Assembly: GCF_023715205.1 (NCBI RefSeq)
Contig: NZ_JAMBNR010000023.1
Coordinates: 1-47,497 of the forward strand
Reading direction: 5' to 3'
DNA: 47,497 nucleotides
DNA from: Mesobacillus maritimus
Lineage (GTDB): Bacteria > Bacillota > Bacilli > Bacillales > Cytobacillaceae
Shown here: positions 27,190-36,779 of the stretch, one piece after another
Layout of the letters: the number at the start of each line of letters is the position of its first letter
Position numbering within the stretch: the stretch's first letter is position 1
Made by a program: the position numbers and the translations under genes
The notes under the pieces: model-generated
Seen by the model: only the letters and a program-made list of their open reading frames with translations
Databases searched by the model: none
What the model was told of the DNA's origin: nothing

Positions 27190-27906
27190 ATGACGAAGGT
27201 ATTGGTAGTTGACGATGAACAATCTATTATGACGTTGTTGCAATATAATTTGGAGCAAGCAGGATTTGAAGTAATTACCGCCATGGATGGTGCAGAAGGG
27301 GAAAAACTAGCATTGGAGGAAAACCCAGATTTGATTATTTTGGATTTAATGCTGCCCAAATTAGATGGAATTGAAGTCTGCAAACGTCTTCGCCAAGAAA
27401 AAGTTATGACGCCTATTTTAATGCTAACAGCTAAAGATGATGAGTTTGATAAAATTCTAGGGCTTGAACTAGGCGCAGACGATTATATGACAAAGCCGTT
27501 TAGTCCGCGGGAAGTTGTTGCGCGGGTGAAAGCAATCCTTCGGCGTTCTCAACAAATTCCAGAAGAACACAAGGTACGGGAAGAACAAGAAGGAGAACAA
27601 ATCCGAATCGGAGATTTGAAAATACTTTCAGAAAACTATGAAGCTTACTTTGCGGGAGAGTTACTAGAATTAACTCCGAAAGAATTTGAATTACTCGTTT
27701 ATCTAGCAAAAAATAAAGGGCGGGTATTAACAAGGGACCAACTTTTAAGTGCGGTATGGCAGTATGATTTTGCAGGAGACTCTCGGATTGTCGATGTACA
27801 TATAAGTCATTTAAGAGATAAAATCGAACAAAATACAAAAAAACCAATCTACATTAAAACGATTCGCGGTTTAGGGTACAAGTTGGAGGAACCGAAGAAA
27901 GGATGA
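27190..27906 (+). CDS. phoP: Phosphate response regulator PhoP
   Basis: The response regulator of the phosphate-starvation two-component system. At 238 residues it has a receiver domain (1-120; acidic DDE at 8-10, phosphoacceptor Asp52 in LDLMLPKLDG, Lys in MTKPFSP) and an OmpR-type winged helix (about 135-235; LTPKEFELLVYLAKNKGRVLT split, then VDVHISHLRDKIE). The start follows CTGGAGGAAC. Its stop overlaps phoR by 4 bases. PhoP-box-like repeats upstream point to autoregulation. Confidence 0.94.
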   Translation: MTKVLVVDDEQSIMTLLQYNLEQAGFEVITAMDGAEGEKLALEENPDLIILDLMLPKLDGIEVCKRLRQEKVMTPILMLTAKDDEFDKILGLELGADDYMTKPFSPREVVARVKAILRRSQQIPEEHKVREEQEGEQIRIGDLKILSENYEAYFAGELLELTPKEFELLVYLAKNKGRVLTRDQLLSAVWQYDFAGDSRIVDVHISHLRDKIEQNTKKPIYIKTIRGLGYKLEEPKKG

Positions 27907-29663
27907 CAAAATACCGAACTCGTCTTCTCTTTGCTTTAATTACGTTGCTCATTACTGTCCTAGTAGGTTTGGGAATTGTCCTCGGACAACTTTTTAAAAG
28001 CCATTATTTAAACAATTTTAATGAAAGGCTTCAAAATGAAATCGATATTGTTTCTTATATGATTGAAAAAGATGGGGGTTTGACTGTTCTCGATCAGTCA
28101 CAGCTTAATGAAATCGGTGAGTTTTTGAAAACGCGAATTACCATAGTAGATAGTGATGGTACTATTCAATTTGATTCGGATGATAATGTCGATAATAACA
28201 ATGCCCTTCATCAACACATCCTCGAAAAAGCTTTATCAGAAAGAGATAGTGGTGCAAGCGAAGGGAAATATTCGCACGGAACAACCTTGCAATATTATTG
28301 GGAAGTAATTGAAAAAAATGGTCAAGTTGAGGGATATATCTTTTTAGCATCAAAGGTTAATGAAATGAAAAATGCCTACCACCAACTTTGGTGGGTTCTA
28401 AGTCTTAGCCTTGGTTTAGCGCTAGTTGTCATTATTTTGCTTGGTTCGAAAATAACAAATCGGTATACAAAACCAATCGAATCGGCAACAAAGGTAGCAA
28501 TTGAGTTAGCGAAGGGAAATTATCGAGCGAGAACGTATGAAGACCATATAGATGAAACGGGAATGCTAAGTACTTCGATAAATATCCTTGCCCGTAATTT
28601 ACAAGATTTAATGAAATCCCAAGAAGTGCAGCAAGATCGCTTAAGCGCTTTGATTGAAAACATGGGAAGTGGCCTTATTTTAATCGATAAAAGAGGCTAT
28701 ATCAATCTTATTAATAAAACCTATAAAGAGATTTTTCAGGTGAACCAGAATGAGTATTTATATAATCTTTATCATGAAGTCATCGAACATAAAGAAATAA
28801 ATTCAGTTATTGAAGAAATCTTTATGACGGAACAAAAAAAGCGAAAACAAGTCGTACTTCCAATCGGCATCGAACGAAAGCACTTTGAAATTTATGGGGT
28901 TCCCATTATTAGTTCGGATAAGGATTGGAAAGGGGTTTTACTTGTCTTTCATGATATTACTGAATTAAAAAAGCTCGAAATTATGCGCAAGGATTTTGTA
29001 GCAAATGTTTCTCATGAATTAAAGACCCCGATTACATCGATAAAAGGTTTTTCCGAAACATTACTTGATGGTGCAATGAATGATAAACAAACTTTAGAGT
29101 CGTTCTTAGAAATTATTTTAAAAGAAAGTGACCGACTTCAGTTACTGATTCAGGATCTGTTGGAGCTTTCGAGAATTGAGCAACATGGGTTTTCTTTAAA
29201 GCTTCAGGAAATTGAATTAACTACTCAAATCTCAGAAGCTCTCACAATCCTAAAAGCCAGAGCGGTAGAAAAGTCCATTCAGCTCCACTTTCAAACGGAC
29301 AGTCCGAACGTACGCATCATGGGAGATGCAGATCGATTAAAGCAGGTTTTTCTAAATCTAGTTGCCAATGCAATCACTTATACACCAAGTGGAGGCTCTG
29401 TTTACCTTGAGGTAATTGACAAACCTAACGAAGCGATTGTCACAGTGCGAGATACAGGGATTGGAATTGAACAAAACGAAATATCTAGGATCTTTGAACG
29501 GTTCTACAGAGTAGATAAAGCCAGAAGCAGGAATTCTGGAGGGACCGGTCTAGGCTTGGCAATTGTTAAGCATATTATGGAGGCCCATAAAGGGATGATT
29601 GAGGTTGAGAGCAAAGTAGGGGAAGGAACAGCGTTTATCCTGAAATTTCGAAAAGATTTATAG
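27903..29663 (+). CDS. phoR: Phosphate sensor histidine kinase PhoR
   Basis: The membrane sensor kinase partner of PhoP. The 586-residue protein has TM1 (about 8-30), an extracytoplasmic sensor domain (about 31-160), TM2 (about 162-185), a HAMP linker (about 186-240), a PAS domain (about 245-355), the phosphoacceptor His371 in VSHELKTPITSIKGF and an ATPase domain with NLVANAITYTP, DTGIGI and GGTGLGLAI. The ATG overlaps the phoP stop. This is the full-length Bacillus architecture. Confidence 0.93.
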   Translation: MTKYRTRLLFALITLLITVLVGLGIVLGQLFKSHYLNNFNERLQNEIDIVSYMIEKDGGLTVLDQSQLNEIGEFLKTRITIVDSDGTIQFDSDDNVDNNNALHQHILEKALSERDSGASEGKYSHGTTLQYYWEVIEKNGQVEGYIFLASKVNEMKNAYHQLWWVLSLSLGLALVVIILLGSKITNRYTKPIESATKVAIELAKGNYRARTYEDHIDETGMLSTSINILARNLQDLMKSQEVQQDRLSALIENMGSGLILIDKRGYINLINKTYKEIFQVNQNEYLYNLYHEVIEHKEINSVIEEIFMTEQKKRKQVVLPIGIERKHFEIYGVPIISSDKDWKGVLLVFHDITELKKLEIMRKDFVANVSHELKTPITSIKGFSETLLDGAMNDKQTLESFLEIILKESDRLQLLIQDLLELSRIEQHGFSLKLQEIELTTQISEALTILKARAVEKSIQLHFQTDSPNVRIMGDADRLKQVFLNLVANAITYTPSGGSVYLEVIDKPNEAIVTVRDTGIGIEQNEISRIFERFYRVDKARSRNSGGTGLGLAIVKHIMEAHKGMIEVESKVGEGTAFILKFRKDL

Positions 29664-29742
29664 TGTGAATCTGTAAGATTCTTGAAACCATCTAGGCCTT
29701 TATCCGTATTAATAGATATAGATAAAGAAGGGGGAGAGATGG

Positions 29743-30711
29743 GTGACCTTAAGAAAAGTATATGTTCTAGTCGGAGCCATCGTGCTAGCCGTACTACTGC
29801 TATTAGTCGGGTTAACAAGTTGGTATACCGTCGATGAATCAGAACAAGCCGTTATCTTGACTTTTGGGGAAGTTGAAGAGGGAATTAGTGATCCTGGATT
29901 GCATTTCAAGTTGCCTTGGCCAATTCAATCAGTTGAAACTCTATCAAAAGAAACCTTTAGCTTACAGTTTGGATATGAACAAAAAGATGGTGAGGTTAAG
30001 GATTTTCCGGACGAGACAAAAATGATCACCGGAGATGAAAATATTGTCCTTGCTGATTTGGTTGTACAGTGGAAAATAACGGATCCCGAAAAGTACTTGT
30101 TTAATGCGGAATCTCCAAAAGATGTCTTATATGATGCCACATCGGCTTCTTTGAGAAGCATCATTGGAAGTTCCAAAATTGACGATGCCTTAACCTCTGG
30201 AAAAGCAGAGATTGAAGCGGATGTACGAGATTTATTATCCAATTTAATTGAAAAGTACGACATCGGAGTCTCGATTTTAGCCGTCAAACTTCAAGATGTA
30301 GAACTGCCGAATGAGGATGTTCGGAAGGCTTTTACTGATGTTACCGATGCGCGTGAAACAATGAATACGAAGATTAATGAAGCGAATAAGTATCGAAATC
30401 AAAAGTTAAATGAAGCGGAAGGGGAAAAGGATGCGATCATCTCTCGAGCAGAAGGGGAAAAAGCAGCTCGAATCGAGCGTTCCCGAGGAGATGTTGCAGT
30501 CTTTAACGCTTTATATGGTGAATATGAAGGAAATCCGGAAATCACTAGAGAACGATTGGTTATTGAAACATTAGAACAGGTCCTTCCTGGAGCTGAAATT
30601 TATATAATGAATGATGATGGAAATACAATGAAGTACTTCCCATTACGAACAATGAATAATGAGCAGCCTAAGCCTGCTGTAGAAGAAGGGAGCGAGGAGA
30701 ATAATGGCTGA
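29743..30711 (+). CDS. hflK: HflK-type SPFH membrane protein
   Basis: A 322-residue stomatin/prohibitin (SPFH) protein with one N-terminal membrane segment (about 7-28), followed by the SPFH domain (YTVDESEQAVILTFGEVEEG) and a helical region rich in Glu, Ala and Lys (about 205-260). In other bacteria HflK and HflC form a large complex that modulates the FtsH protease; ftsH is not in this window. GTG 29743 follows GGGGGAGAGATGG; the ATG at 29739 is out of frame. It overlaps hflC by 8 bases. Confidence 0.87.
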   Translation: MTLRKVYVLVGAIVLAVLLLLVGLTSWYTVDESEQAVILTFGEVEEGISDPGLHFKLPWPIQSVETLSKETFSLQFGYEQKDGEVKDFPDETKMITGDENIVLADLVVQWKITDPEKYLFNAESPKDVLYDATSASLRSIIGSSKIDDALTSGKAEIEADVRDLLSNLIEKYDIGVSILAVKLQDVELPNEDVRKAFTDVTDARETMNTKINEANKYRNQKLNEAEGEKDAIISRAEGEKAARIERSRGDVAVFNALYGEYEGNPEITRERLVIETLEQVLPGAEIYIMNDDGNTMKYFPLRTMNNEQPKPAVEEGSEENNG

Positions 30712-31642
30712 TGACAACATTATCAACATGAATGAACGCTCAAACAAAATGAGTTTCAGTTGGAATAAATACACGAAAATTGGTCTTTTCTTTGTTATTC
30801 TTCTAGCTTTGTTGCTGTTCATTTTCACCAATCTTTTTGTTGTAAAAGAAGGAGAGTATAAGGTCATCCGGCAGTTTGGTGAGGTTGTAAGGATTGAAAG
30901 TGAACCTGGATTGTCTTATAAAATTCCATTTATTCAAAGTGTCAGCACTTTACCTAAATATCAAATGAAATATGACGTGTCACAGGCAGAAATCAATACC
31001 CGAGATAAAAAGCGAATCTTAATTGATAATTATGCCATTTGGAAAATTGATGATCCAAAGAAAATGATCTCCAATGCACGTACAGTCGAAGCAGCGGAAT
31101 CAAGGATGGAAGAATTTGTTTACTCTGTGACAAGAACTTTACTTGGACAATTGAATTATGATGAGATTATCAACGATGAAAAGTCTTCTCGCGGTTCTTT
31201 GAATGATCAAATTACGGAACAAGTAAATGAATTACTCGCCAATGATCAATATGGGATTTCTGTAACAGATGTCCGCATGAAACGAACGGATCTTCCAGAA
31301 GAGAATGAGCAGTCGGTCTTTACGAGGATGATTTCCGAACGTCACTCAACCGCTCAAGAATACCTTTCAAGAGGGGATGCGGATAAAAACAGAATAGAAG
31401 CAAAAACAGATAAAGAAGTAAATGAAATTCTTGCAAAGGCGAAAGCGGATGCCGAGGAAATTCGAAGTCAAGGTGAGGCAGAAGCCGCTAAGGTTTACAA
31501 TCAGGCTTTCTCTAAAGACCCAGAATTCTATTCCTTATACCGAACGCTTGAATCTTATAAACAAACAATCGGTGATGATACGGTCATCATTCTCCCATCT
31601 GATTCACCGTATGCACGTTTACTAATGGGGGAAACAAATTAA
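30704..31642 (+). CDS. hflC: HflC-type SPFH membrane protein
   Basis: A 312-residue partner of HflK with an N-terminal membrane segment (about 25-46), the SPFH domain (FVVKEGEYKVIRQFGEVVRI) and a coiled-coil region with the HflC-like KADAEEIRSQGEAEAAKVY stretch. The C-terminus DPEFYSLYRTLESYKQTI is typical of HflC. The ATG overlaps the hflK stop and follows AGCGAGGAGAATA, showing tight coupling. The pair sits between phoR and polA. Confidence 0.87.
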   Translation: MADDNIINMNERSNKMSFSWNKYTKIGLFFVILLALLLFIFTNLFVVKEGEYKVIRQFGEVVRIESEPGLSYKIPFIQSVSTLPKYQMKYDVSQAEINTRDKKRILIDNYAIWKIDDPKKMISNARTVEAAESRMEEFVYSVTRTLLGQLNYDEIINDEKSSRGSLNDQITEQVNELLANDQYGISVTDVRMKRTDLPEENEQSVFTRMISERHSTAQEYLSRGDADKNRIEAKTDKEVNEILAKAKADAEEIRSQGEAEAAKVYNQAFSKDPEFYSLYRTLESYKQTIGDDTVIILPSDSPYARLLMGETN

Positions 31643-31670
31643 CGATTAACTAAATTAAGTTTATTTCTAT

Positions 31671-31734
31671 AAGACCGTTATTTTTCTTTCTTTTCTAGCT
31701 CATGATAGAATAAGAAGGAAAAATGAACGGTCTT
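31671..31734 (+). terminator. Terminator-like hairpin after hflKC
   Basis: AAGACCGTT (31671-31679) pairs with AACGGTCTT (31726-31734), with further imperfect pairing inside (TTTTC with GAAAA, CTA with TAG). The following TCTGTTTG is only moderately T-rich. Confidence 0.5.
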
Positions 31735-31837
31735 TCTGTTTGATTCTATTGTTTTACGACGCTTATATGGCAACAGTCAGAAGTTGTATTCAATATAATT
31801 TATAACTTACATATGAATAAGAATGGAGGAGAATTAT

Positions 31838-34468
31838 TTGGCAAAAAAGTTAGTTTTAATTGATGGCAACAGTATAGCGTATCGTGCTTTTTTTGCATTA
31901 CCGCTGCTGAATAATGATAAAGGTGTACATACAAATGCCGTTTATGGGTTTACAACGATGTTAATGAAGATTCTTGAAGATGAAAAACCATCTCATATCA
32001 TGGTCGCTTTTGATGCGGGCAAAACCACTTTTAGACATGAAACATTTAAGGAATATAAAGGAGGGAGACAAAAGACACCACCAGAGTTATCTGAGCAATT
32101 TCCGTTTGTTCGGGAGCTAATAAAATCTTACGGTATCTCTCAGTATGAACTTGAGAACTATGAAGCCGATGATATTATCGGAACTCTAGCAACAAAGGCT
32201 GAAAAAGAAGGCTTTGAAGTGAAAGTAATCTCTGGTGATAAGGATTTGACCCAATTAAGTTCTGAAAATATAACTGTCAGTATAACGAAAAAAGGGATTA
32301 GTGAAATCGAAGATTATACGCCTGATCATATTAAAGAAAAATATGGCCTGAACGCTAATCAAATCGTTGATATGAAAGGCTTAATGGGTGACCAGTCTGA
32401 TAATATTCCAGGTGTTCCTGGTGTTGGTGAGAAGACAGCCATTAAGCTATTAAAAGAATTTCATAGTGTTGAAAACCTACTGGAATCCATCGATCAAGTA
32501 AGTGGAAAGAAGCTTAAAGAAAAGCTGCAAGAGTTTAAAGACCAAGCGGTTATGAGCAAACAACTAGCTACAATCATAAGAGAAGCTCCAATCCAACTTG
32601 AGTTGTCTGAATTAGAATATGAAGGCTATCAACGGGAGGAACTAGTGAGATTCTTTAAAGAGCTTGGCTTCAACTCCTTATTAGACAAGATTGGAGGCGA
32701 TGTAGCTGAAGAAGAGGTCGAACTAGATGATATTGATTGGACGACCCCTGAGGAAATAACGGATGAGATTTTTGCTGACGAAAATGCCTTTTATGTAGAA
32801 ATTCTCGATGATAACTACCATTATGCTGCCATTATTGGTTTTTCGATTTCCAACGAAAACGGGAACTTCTTTTTGCCAACAAAGCAAGCACTCAATTCAG
32901 AAGCATTTAAACGCTGGGCGGAAGATGAAAGTAAAAAGAAATTCGTCTTTGATGCAAAACGATCAGAAGTGGCTTTGCGACACGCCGGTATCCATTTAGT
33001 TGGAGTTGAGTTTGATGTCATCCTCGCTTCTTATATTCTAAATCCTTCCGAGTCTCCAGATGATTTCGCTGCTGTTGCAAAACTGCATGGTTATTACGAT
33101 GTTCAATCTGATCAAGCGGTATATGGCAAAGGAGCGAAACGAAAGATTCCTGAAGAAGCGATTGTTGCCGAACATTTGGCTCGTAAAGCGAGCACGATTT
33201 TTGAAATGAAACCACAACTTGCAAAAGAGCTAGGGAAAAATGAACAATATGAGTTATTTAGTGAGTTAGAAATGCCGCTTTCGCTAGTTTTAGCAGACAT
33301 GGAATTTCAGGGTGTAAAACTTGATATGGATAGGCTTAGAAAAATGGGGGCGGATATCAGCAGTCAATTAAATGAAATTGAAAAGAAAATCTATTCTTAT
33401 GCTGGCGAAGCCTTCAATATCAACTCTCCTAAACAATTAGGGGTCATTTTATTTGAGAAACTAGGATTACCACCACTGAAAAAAACAAAAACCGGCTATT
33501 CTACGAGCGCTGACGTATTGGAGCAATTGGCTCCTAAGCATGAAATTATTCGTGAAATATTGCATTACCGCCAACTAGGAAAGCTACAATCAACTTATAT
33601 TGAGGGCTTACAAAAAGTAGTCAATAGCAAAACCGATAAGGTCCATACTAGATTTAATCAAGCACTTACACAAACTGGCCGTCTAAGTTCAACAGATCCG
33701 AACTTGCAAAACATTCCAATTCGGTTAGAGGAAGGAAGAAAAATTCGTCAAGCTTTTGTTCCTTCTGAAGAAGGGTGGGTCATATTCGCAGCGGACTACT
33801 CACAAATTGAATTGCGCGTTTTAGCGCATATTGCCGGTGACGACAAGTTGATTGAAGCATTCCGGGAAGGGCTAGATATTCATACGAAAACAGCAATGGA
33901 TGTCTTTCATGTTAGTAAAGAAGAGGTCACAGATAATATGCGACGCCATGCTAAAGCGGTAAACTTTGGAATTGTTTATGGAATTAGTGATTATGGATTA
34001 TCCCAGAGTTTGCATATCACGCGAAAAGAAGCGGGGCAGTTTATCGAGCGATATTTACAAAGCTATCCCGGTGTAAAAGAATATATGGAGAATATCGTCC
34101 TTGATGCAAAGGAAAAAGGGTATGTTAGCACTCTTCTACATCGTCGGAGATATCTACCTGAAATAACAAGTCGAAACTTTAACATTCGCAGCTTTGCAGA
34201 ACGTACAGCAATGAATACACCTATTCAGGGGAGTGCGGCGGATATTATCAAAAAGGCAATGATTGAAATGGCCATTCGAATGGAAACGGAAAACCTCAAG
34301 TCACGCCTGTTGCTTCAGGTACACGATGAATTAATCTTTGAAGCACCGCAAGAGGAAGTGGATATTCTAAAGGAAATCGTCCCTGATGTGATGGAAAATG
34401 CTGTTGAATTAAAGGTTCCGTTAAAAGTAGATTATGCTTACGGTCCAACCTGGTTCGACGCGAAGTGA
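31838..34468 (+). CDS. polA: DNA polymerase I
   Basis: Fills gaps and removes RNA primers during replication and repair. The 876-residue protein has the 5'-3' exonuclease domain (about 1-290; VAFDAGKTTFRHE, EADDIIGTLA, SGDKDLTQL, MGDQSDNIPGVPGVGEKTA kept in family form), a degenerate 3'-5' exonuclease domain (about 310-470) lacking the acidic catalytic residues, and the polymerase domain with motif A DYSQIELRVLAH, motif B KAVNFGIVYGIS and motif C VHDE. The start TTG 31838 follows ATGGAGGAGAA; the ATG at 31823 is part of that ribosome binding site. It leads the polA-mutM unit. Confidence 0.96.
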   Translation: MAKKLVLIDGNSIAYRAFFALPLLNNDKGVHTNAVYGFTTMLMKILEDEKPSHIMVAFDAGKTTFRHETFKEYKGGRQKTPPELSEQFPFVRELIKSYGISQYELENYEADDIIGTLATKAEKEGFEVKVISGDKDLTQLSSENITVSITKKGISEIEDYTPDHIKEKYGLNANQIVDMKGLMGDQSDNIPGVPGVGEKTAIKLLKEFHSVENLLESIDQVSGKKLKEKLQEFKDQAVMSKQLATIIREAPIQLELSELEYEGYQREELVRFFKELGFNSLLDKIGGDVAEEEVELDDIDWTTPEEITDEIFADENAFYVEILDDNYHYAAIIGFSISNENGNFFLPTKQALNSEAFKRWAEDESKKKFVFDAKRSEVALRHAGIHLVGVEFDVILASYILNPSESPDDFAAVAKLHGYYDVQSDQAVYGKGAKRKIPEEAIVAEHLARKASTIFEMKPQLAKELGKNEQYELFSELEMPLSLVLADMEFQGVKLDMDRLRKMGADISSQLNEIEKKIYSYAGEAFNINSPKQLGVILFEKLGLPPLKKTKTGYSTSADVLEQLAPKHEIIREILHYRQLGKLQSTYIEGLQKVVNSKTDKVHTRFNQALTQTGRLSSTDPNLQNIPIRLEEGRKIRQAFVPSEEGWVIFAADYSQIELRVLAHIAGDDKLIEAFREGLDIHTKTAMDVFHVSKEEVTDNMRRHAKAVNFGIVYGISDYGLSQSLHITRKEAGQFIERYLQSYPGVKEYMENIVLDAKEKGYVSTLLHRRRYLPEITSRNFNIRSFAERTAMNTPIQGSAADIIKKAMIEMAIRMETENLKSRLLLQVHDELIFEAPQEEVDILKEIVPDVMENAVELKVPLKVDYAYGPTWFDAK

Positions 34469-34486
34469 TAATGGAGGAATATAGGT

Positions 34487-35311
34487 ATGCCAGAACTTCC
34501 AGAAGTAGAGACAGTTAGAAAAACATTAGAAGCACTTGTCCTCGGAAAAAAAATCGAAAAAGTGACCATATACTGGCCAAAAATGGTGAAGCATCCCGTT
34601 GAGGTTGAACAATTCCTTGATGCTTTAATAGGACAGAGCATCTTAGAGATTAGCAGAAGAGGGAAGTTTCTCATTTTTTATACAAATGATTTCGCGCTTA
34701 TCTCTCATTTAAGGATGGAAGGAAAATATGGGGTTTTTCCAGGTGATACACCAGTTGAAAACCATACGCACGCAATTTTTCAGTTTACGGATGGAACAGA
34801 ATTGCGTTACAAAGATGTTCGTAAATTTGGCACGTACCATCTCTATAAAAAAGGTTCAGAGTGGAATGAACCTCCGTTAATTGGTTTAGGTCCAGAGCCT
34901 TTTTCAGAGGAATTTACCTTGGAAGCATTAAAGCAAAAATTAAGTAAGACGAGCAGGAAAATAAAACCTGCTCTTCTAGATCAAAAAGTATTAGTTGGGT
35001 TGGGAAATATTTATGTCGATGAAGCACTTTTTCGGGCAGGTATTCACCCAGAACGAATTGCTTCCACCTTAAGTGATGAAGAACTTAAGCTCCTGCATAA
35101 GGAAATTATTCAAACGTTAAAAGAGGCAGTGGAAAAGGGTGGAAGCACAATTCGTTCCTATATCAATTCACAGGGACAAATCGGTTTATTCCAATTAGAA
35201 CTAAATGTGTATGGCCGAAACGGTGAGGCTTGTAAAAAATGTGGATCAGAAATTGAAAAAATGGTGGTTGGTGGCCGAGGAACACATATTTGCCCCGTTT
35301 GCCAAAAATAA
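34487..35311 (+). CDS. mutM: Formamidopyrimidine-DNA glycosylase
   Basis: Removes oxidised purines (8-oxoguanine, FapyG) and nicks abasic sites. The 274-residue protein begins MPELPEVETV, with the nucleophile Pro2 and catalytic Glu3, has the helix-two-turn-helix region (LVGLGNIYVDEALF) and ends in the zinc finger CKKCGSEIEK...CPVC. The start lies 18 bp after polA with the ribosome binding site ATGGAGGAAT, so the two repair genes are co-transcribed. Confidence 0.95.
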   Translation: MPELPEVETVRKTLEALVLGKKIEKVTIYWPKMVKHPVEVEQFLDALIGQSILEISRRGKFLIFYTNDFALISHLRMEGKYGVFPGDTPVENHTHAIFQFTDGTELRYKDVRKFGTYHLYKKGSEWNEPPLIGLGPEPFSEEFTLEALKQKLSKTSRKIKPALLDQKVLVGLGNIYVDEALFRAGIHPERIASTLSDEELKLLHKEIIQTLKEAVEKGGSTIRSYINSQGQIGLFQLELNVYGRNGEACKKCGSEIEKMVVGGRGTHICPVCQK

Positions 35312-35387
35312 GTTTGTAGCAGGGAAAAAACATTAGGAAACTATTGGATTTAAAGGAAACTTGTCTTTTTTAGCTGTTTTTGTTTAA

Positions 35388-35447
35388 CCATGGAAAAGCG
35401 TATCCCATATACTAAGGTAGCGATTGACAGGAGGGGCTTTTCCATGG
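35388..35447 (+). promoter_or_regulatory. Perfect inverted repeat hiding the ytaF start codon
   Basis: CCATGGAAAAGC (35388-35399) and GCTTTTCCATGG (35436-35447) are perfect 12-bp complements. The right arm contains the ytaF ATG, and the loop ends with its ribosome binding site. CATATACTA at 35406-35414, inside the loop, matches mother-cell sigma -10 patterns (sigma-E CATANANT, sigma-K CATANNNTA), although a good -35 is not evident. Confidence 0.6.
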
Positions 35448-36079
35448 TTGAGTTTGTCTCTTTATTTTTGCTTGCTTTCGCTGTCAGTCTTGACAGTTTT
35501 AGTGTAGGATTTACGTATGGTTTAAGAAATGTAAAAATACCGACAAAGTCAATTATCACGATTGCCATCTGTTCAGCAGGTGTCCTGATGATTGCCATGA
35601 CTATAGGAGAATTCCTAGAGGAAGTTCTTCCAGGGGATATATCTGGAAAACTAGGTGGCTTTATCTTGATTGTGCTGGGCGCATGGATTTTATATCAATT
35701 TTTTCGCCCGGAGCAGCATGATCTTCCGAAAGAGGACGAAGAAACATTGATTAATTTTGAAATCCAGTCCCTAGGAATCGTGGTAAATATTTTAAAAAAG
35801 CCGATGTCTGCTGACTTTGACCGGTCAGGTACGATTACGGGAATTGAAGCTCTAATGCTGGGGATGGCGCTATCTCTTGATGCATTTGGTGCAGGTATTG
35901 GTGCTGCAATGCTAGGTTTTTCACCGCTTTCGCTCGCACTCGCAGCTGCGGTCATGAGTTCAACCTTCGTATTTGCAGGAATGAAAATGGGGATTTATTT
36001 GTCAGGGTATAGCTGGGTACAAAAACTTAGCTTTTTACCTGGCTTACTATTAATTATTGTTGGAATCTTTAAATTATGA
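35444..36079 (+). CDS. ytaF: Sporulation membrane protein YtaF
   Basis: A 211-residue protein of the MntP/YtaF fold with six predicted membrane segments in two halves, each with an LAFAVSLDSFSVGF-like or LSLDAFGAGIGAA motif containing a membrane aspartate. A related fold in MntP exports manganese; YtaF is linked to sporulation, with no proven substrate. ATG 35444 follows GACAGGAGGGGC; the upstream frame from ATG 35390 is an artefact of the inverted repeat. Translation from read-through mutM transcripts may be blocked by that hairpin. Confidence 0.87.
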   Translation: MVEFVSLFLLAFAVSLDSFSVGFTYGLRNVKIPTKSIITIAICSAGVLMIAMTIGEFLEEVLPGDISGKLGGFILIVLGAWILYQFFRPEQHDLPKEDEETLINFEIQSLGIVVNILKKPMSADFDRSGTITGIEALMLGMALSLDAFGAGIGAAMLGFSPLSLALAAAVMSSTFVFAGMKMGIYLSGYSWVQKLSFLPGLLLIIVGIFKL

Positions 36080-36099
36080 GCTAGAGAGGATTTTCGTTT

Positions 36100-36705
36100 A
36101 TGTCATTAACCATTGGACTAACCGGAGGCATTGCAAGCGGGAAAAGTACAGTTTCAAAAATGTTTCAAGCAATCGGAATACAAGTGATTGATGCCGACAT
36201 CGAGGCAAGGCTTGCAGTTGAAAAAGGAGAACGAGCTTATAATGACATTGTGAATTATTTTGGCGAAGAAATCTTACAACAAGATGGAAGTATTAACAGA
36301 GAAAAGTTAGGTAGCATTGTTTTTCATGATGAATTAAAAAGAAAAGCATTAAATTCTTTTGTCCATCCAGCCGTTCGCGAAAGAATGCTTGCGAAGGTGG
36401 AGGAGGCGAAGGATAACGGGAGCCAGGCAATTGTTTTGGATATTCCGTTGTTAATTGAAGGAAAGTTGCAGTATATGGCGGATAAAATTTTACTTGTTTA
36501 TGTAGATGAAGAAACCCAACTCAAACGATTAATGGATCGAAATCAATTTTCAAAGGAAGACGCACTTGCAAGAATAAATTCGCAAATGCCGTTGAAGGAA
36601 AAAATTGAATTCGCAGATGCAGTAATTGATAACAATGCCACGATAGAAAATACAGAACAACAATTAAAAGAAATATTAACGCAATGGGGCTTAAAGGAGA
36701 TCTGA
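36100..36705 (+). CDS. coaE: Dephospho-CoA kinase
   Basis: Phosphorylates dephospho-CoA, the last step of coenzyme A synthesis. The 201-residue P-loop kinase has Walker A GLTGGIASGKST (7-18) and the family motifs VIDADIEAR, VLDIPLLIEGKL and the LID-type arginine in LKRLMDRN. The start follows GCTAGAGAGGA. It lies 20 bp after ytaF. A terminator hairpin overlaps its last codons. Confidence 0.94.
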   Translation: MSLTIGLTGGIASGKSTVSKMFQAIGIQVIDADIEARLAVEKGERAYNDIVNYFGEEILQQDGSINREKLGSIVFHDELKRKALNSFVHPAVRERMLAKVEEAKDNGSQAIVLDIPLLIEGKLQYMADKILLVYVDEETQLKRLMDRNQFSKEDALARINSQMPLKEKIEFADAVIDNNATIENTEQQLKEILTQWGLKEI

Positions 36706-36723
36706 GAAGATTTCCTTTTTTTT
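36693..36723 (+). terminator. Terminator of coaE
   Basis: AAAGGAGATCT pairs with AGATTTCCTTT around a 4-base loop, followed by a T run. The left arm is inside the coaE coding end. Confidence 0.75.
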
Positions 36724-36779
36724 GTGTCCATTAATGATTCAATTGGTAAACAATACAAGTAAAAAGGAGGCCTTTTAAA

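Noticed and set aside
35390-35443. Upstream ATG start for ytaF
   Set aside because: It exists only because the inverted repeat copies the true start sequence CCATGG; it has no ribosome binding site.
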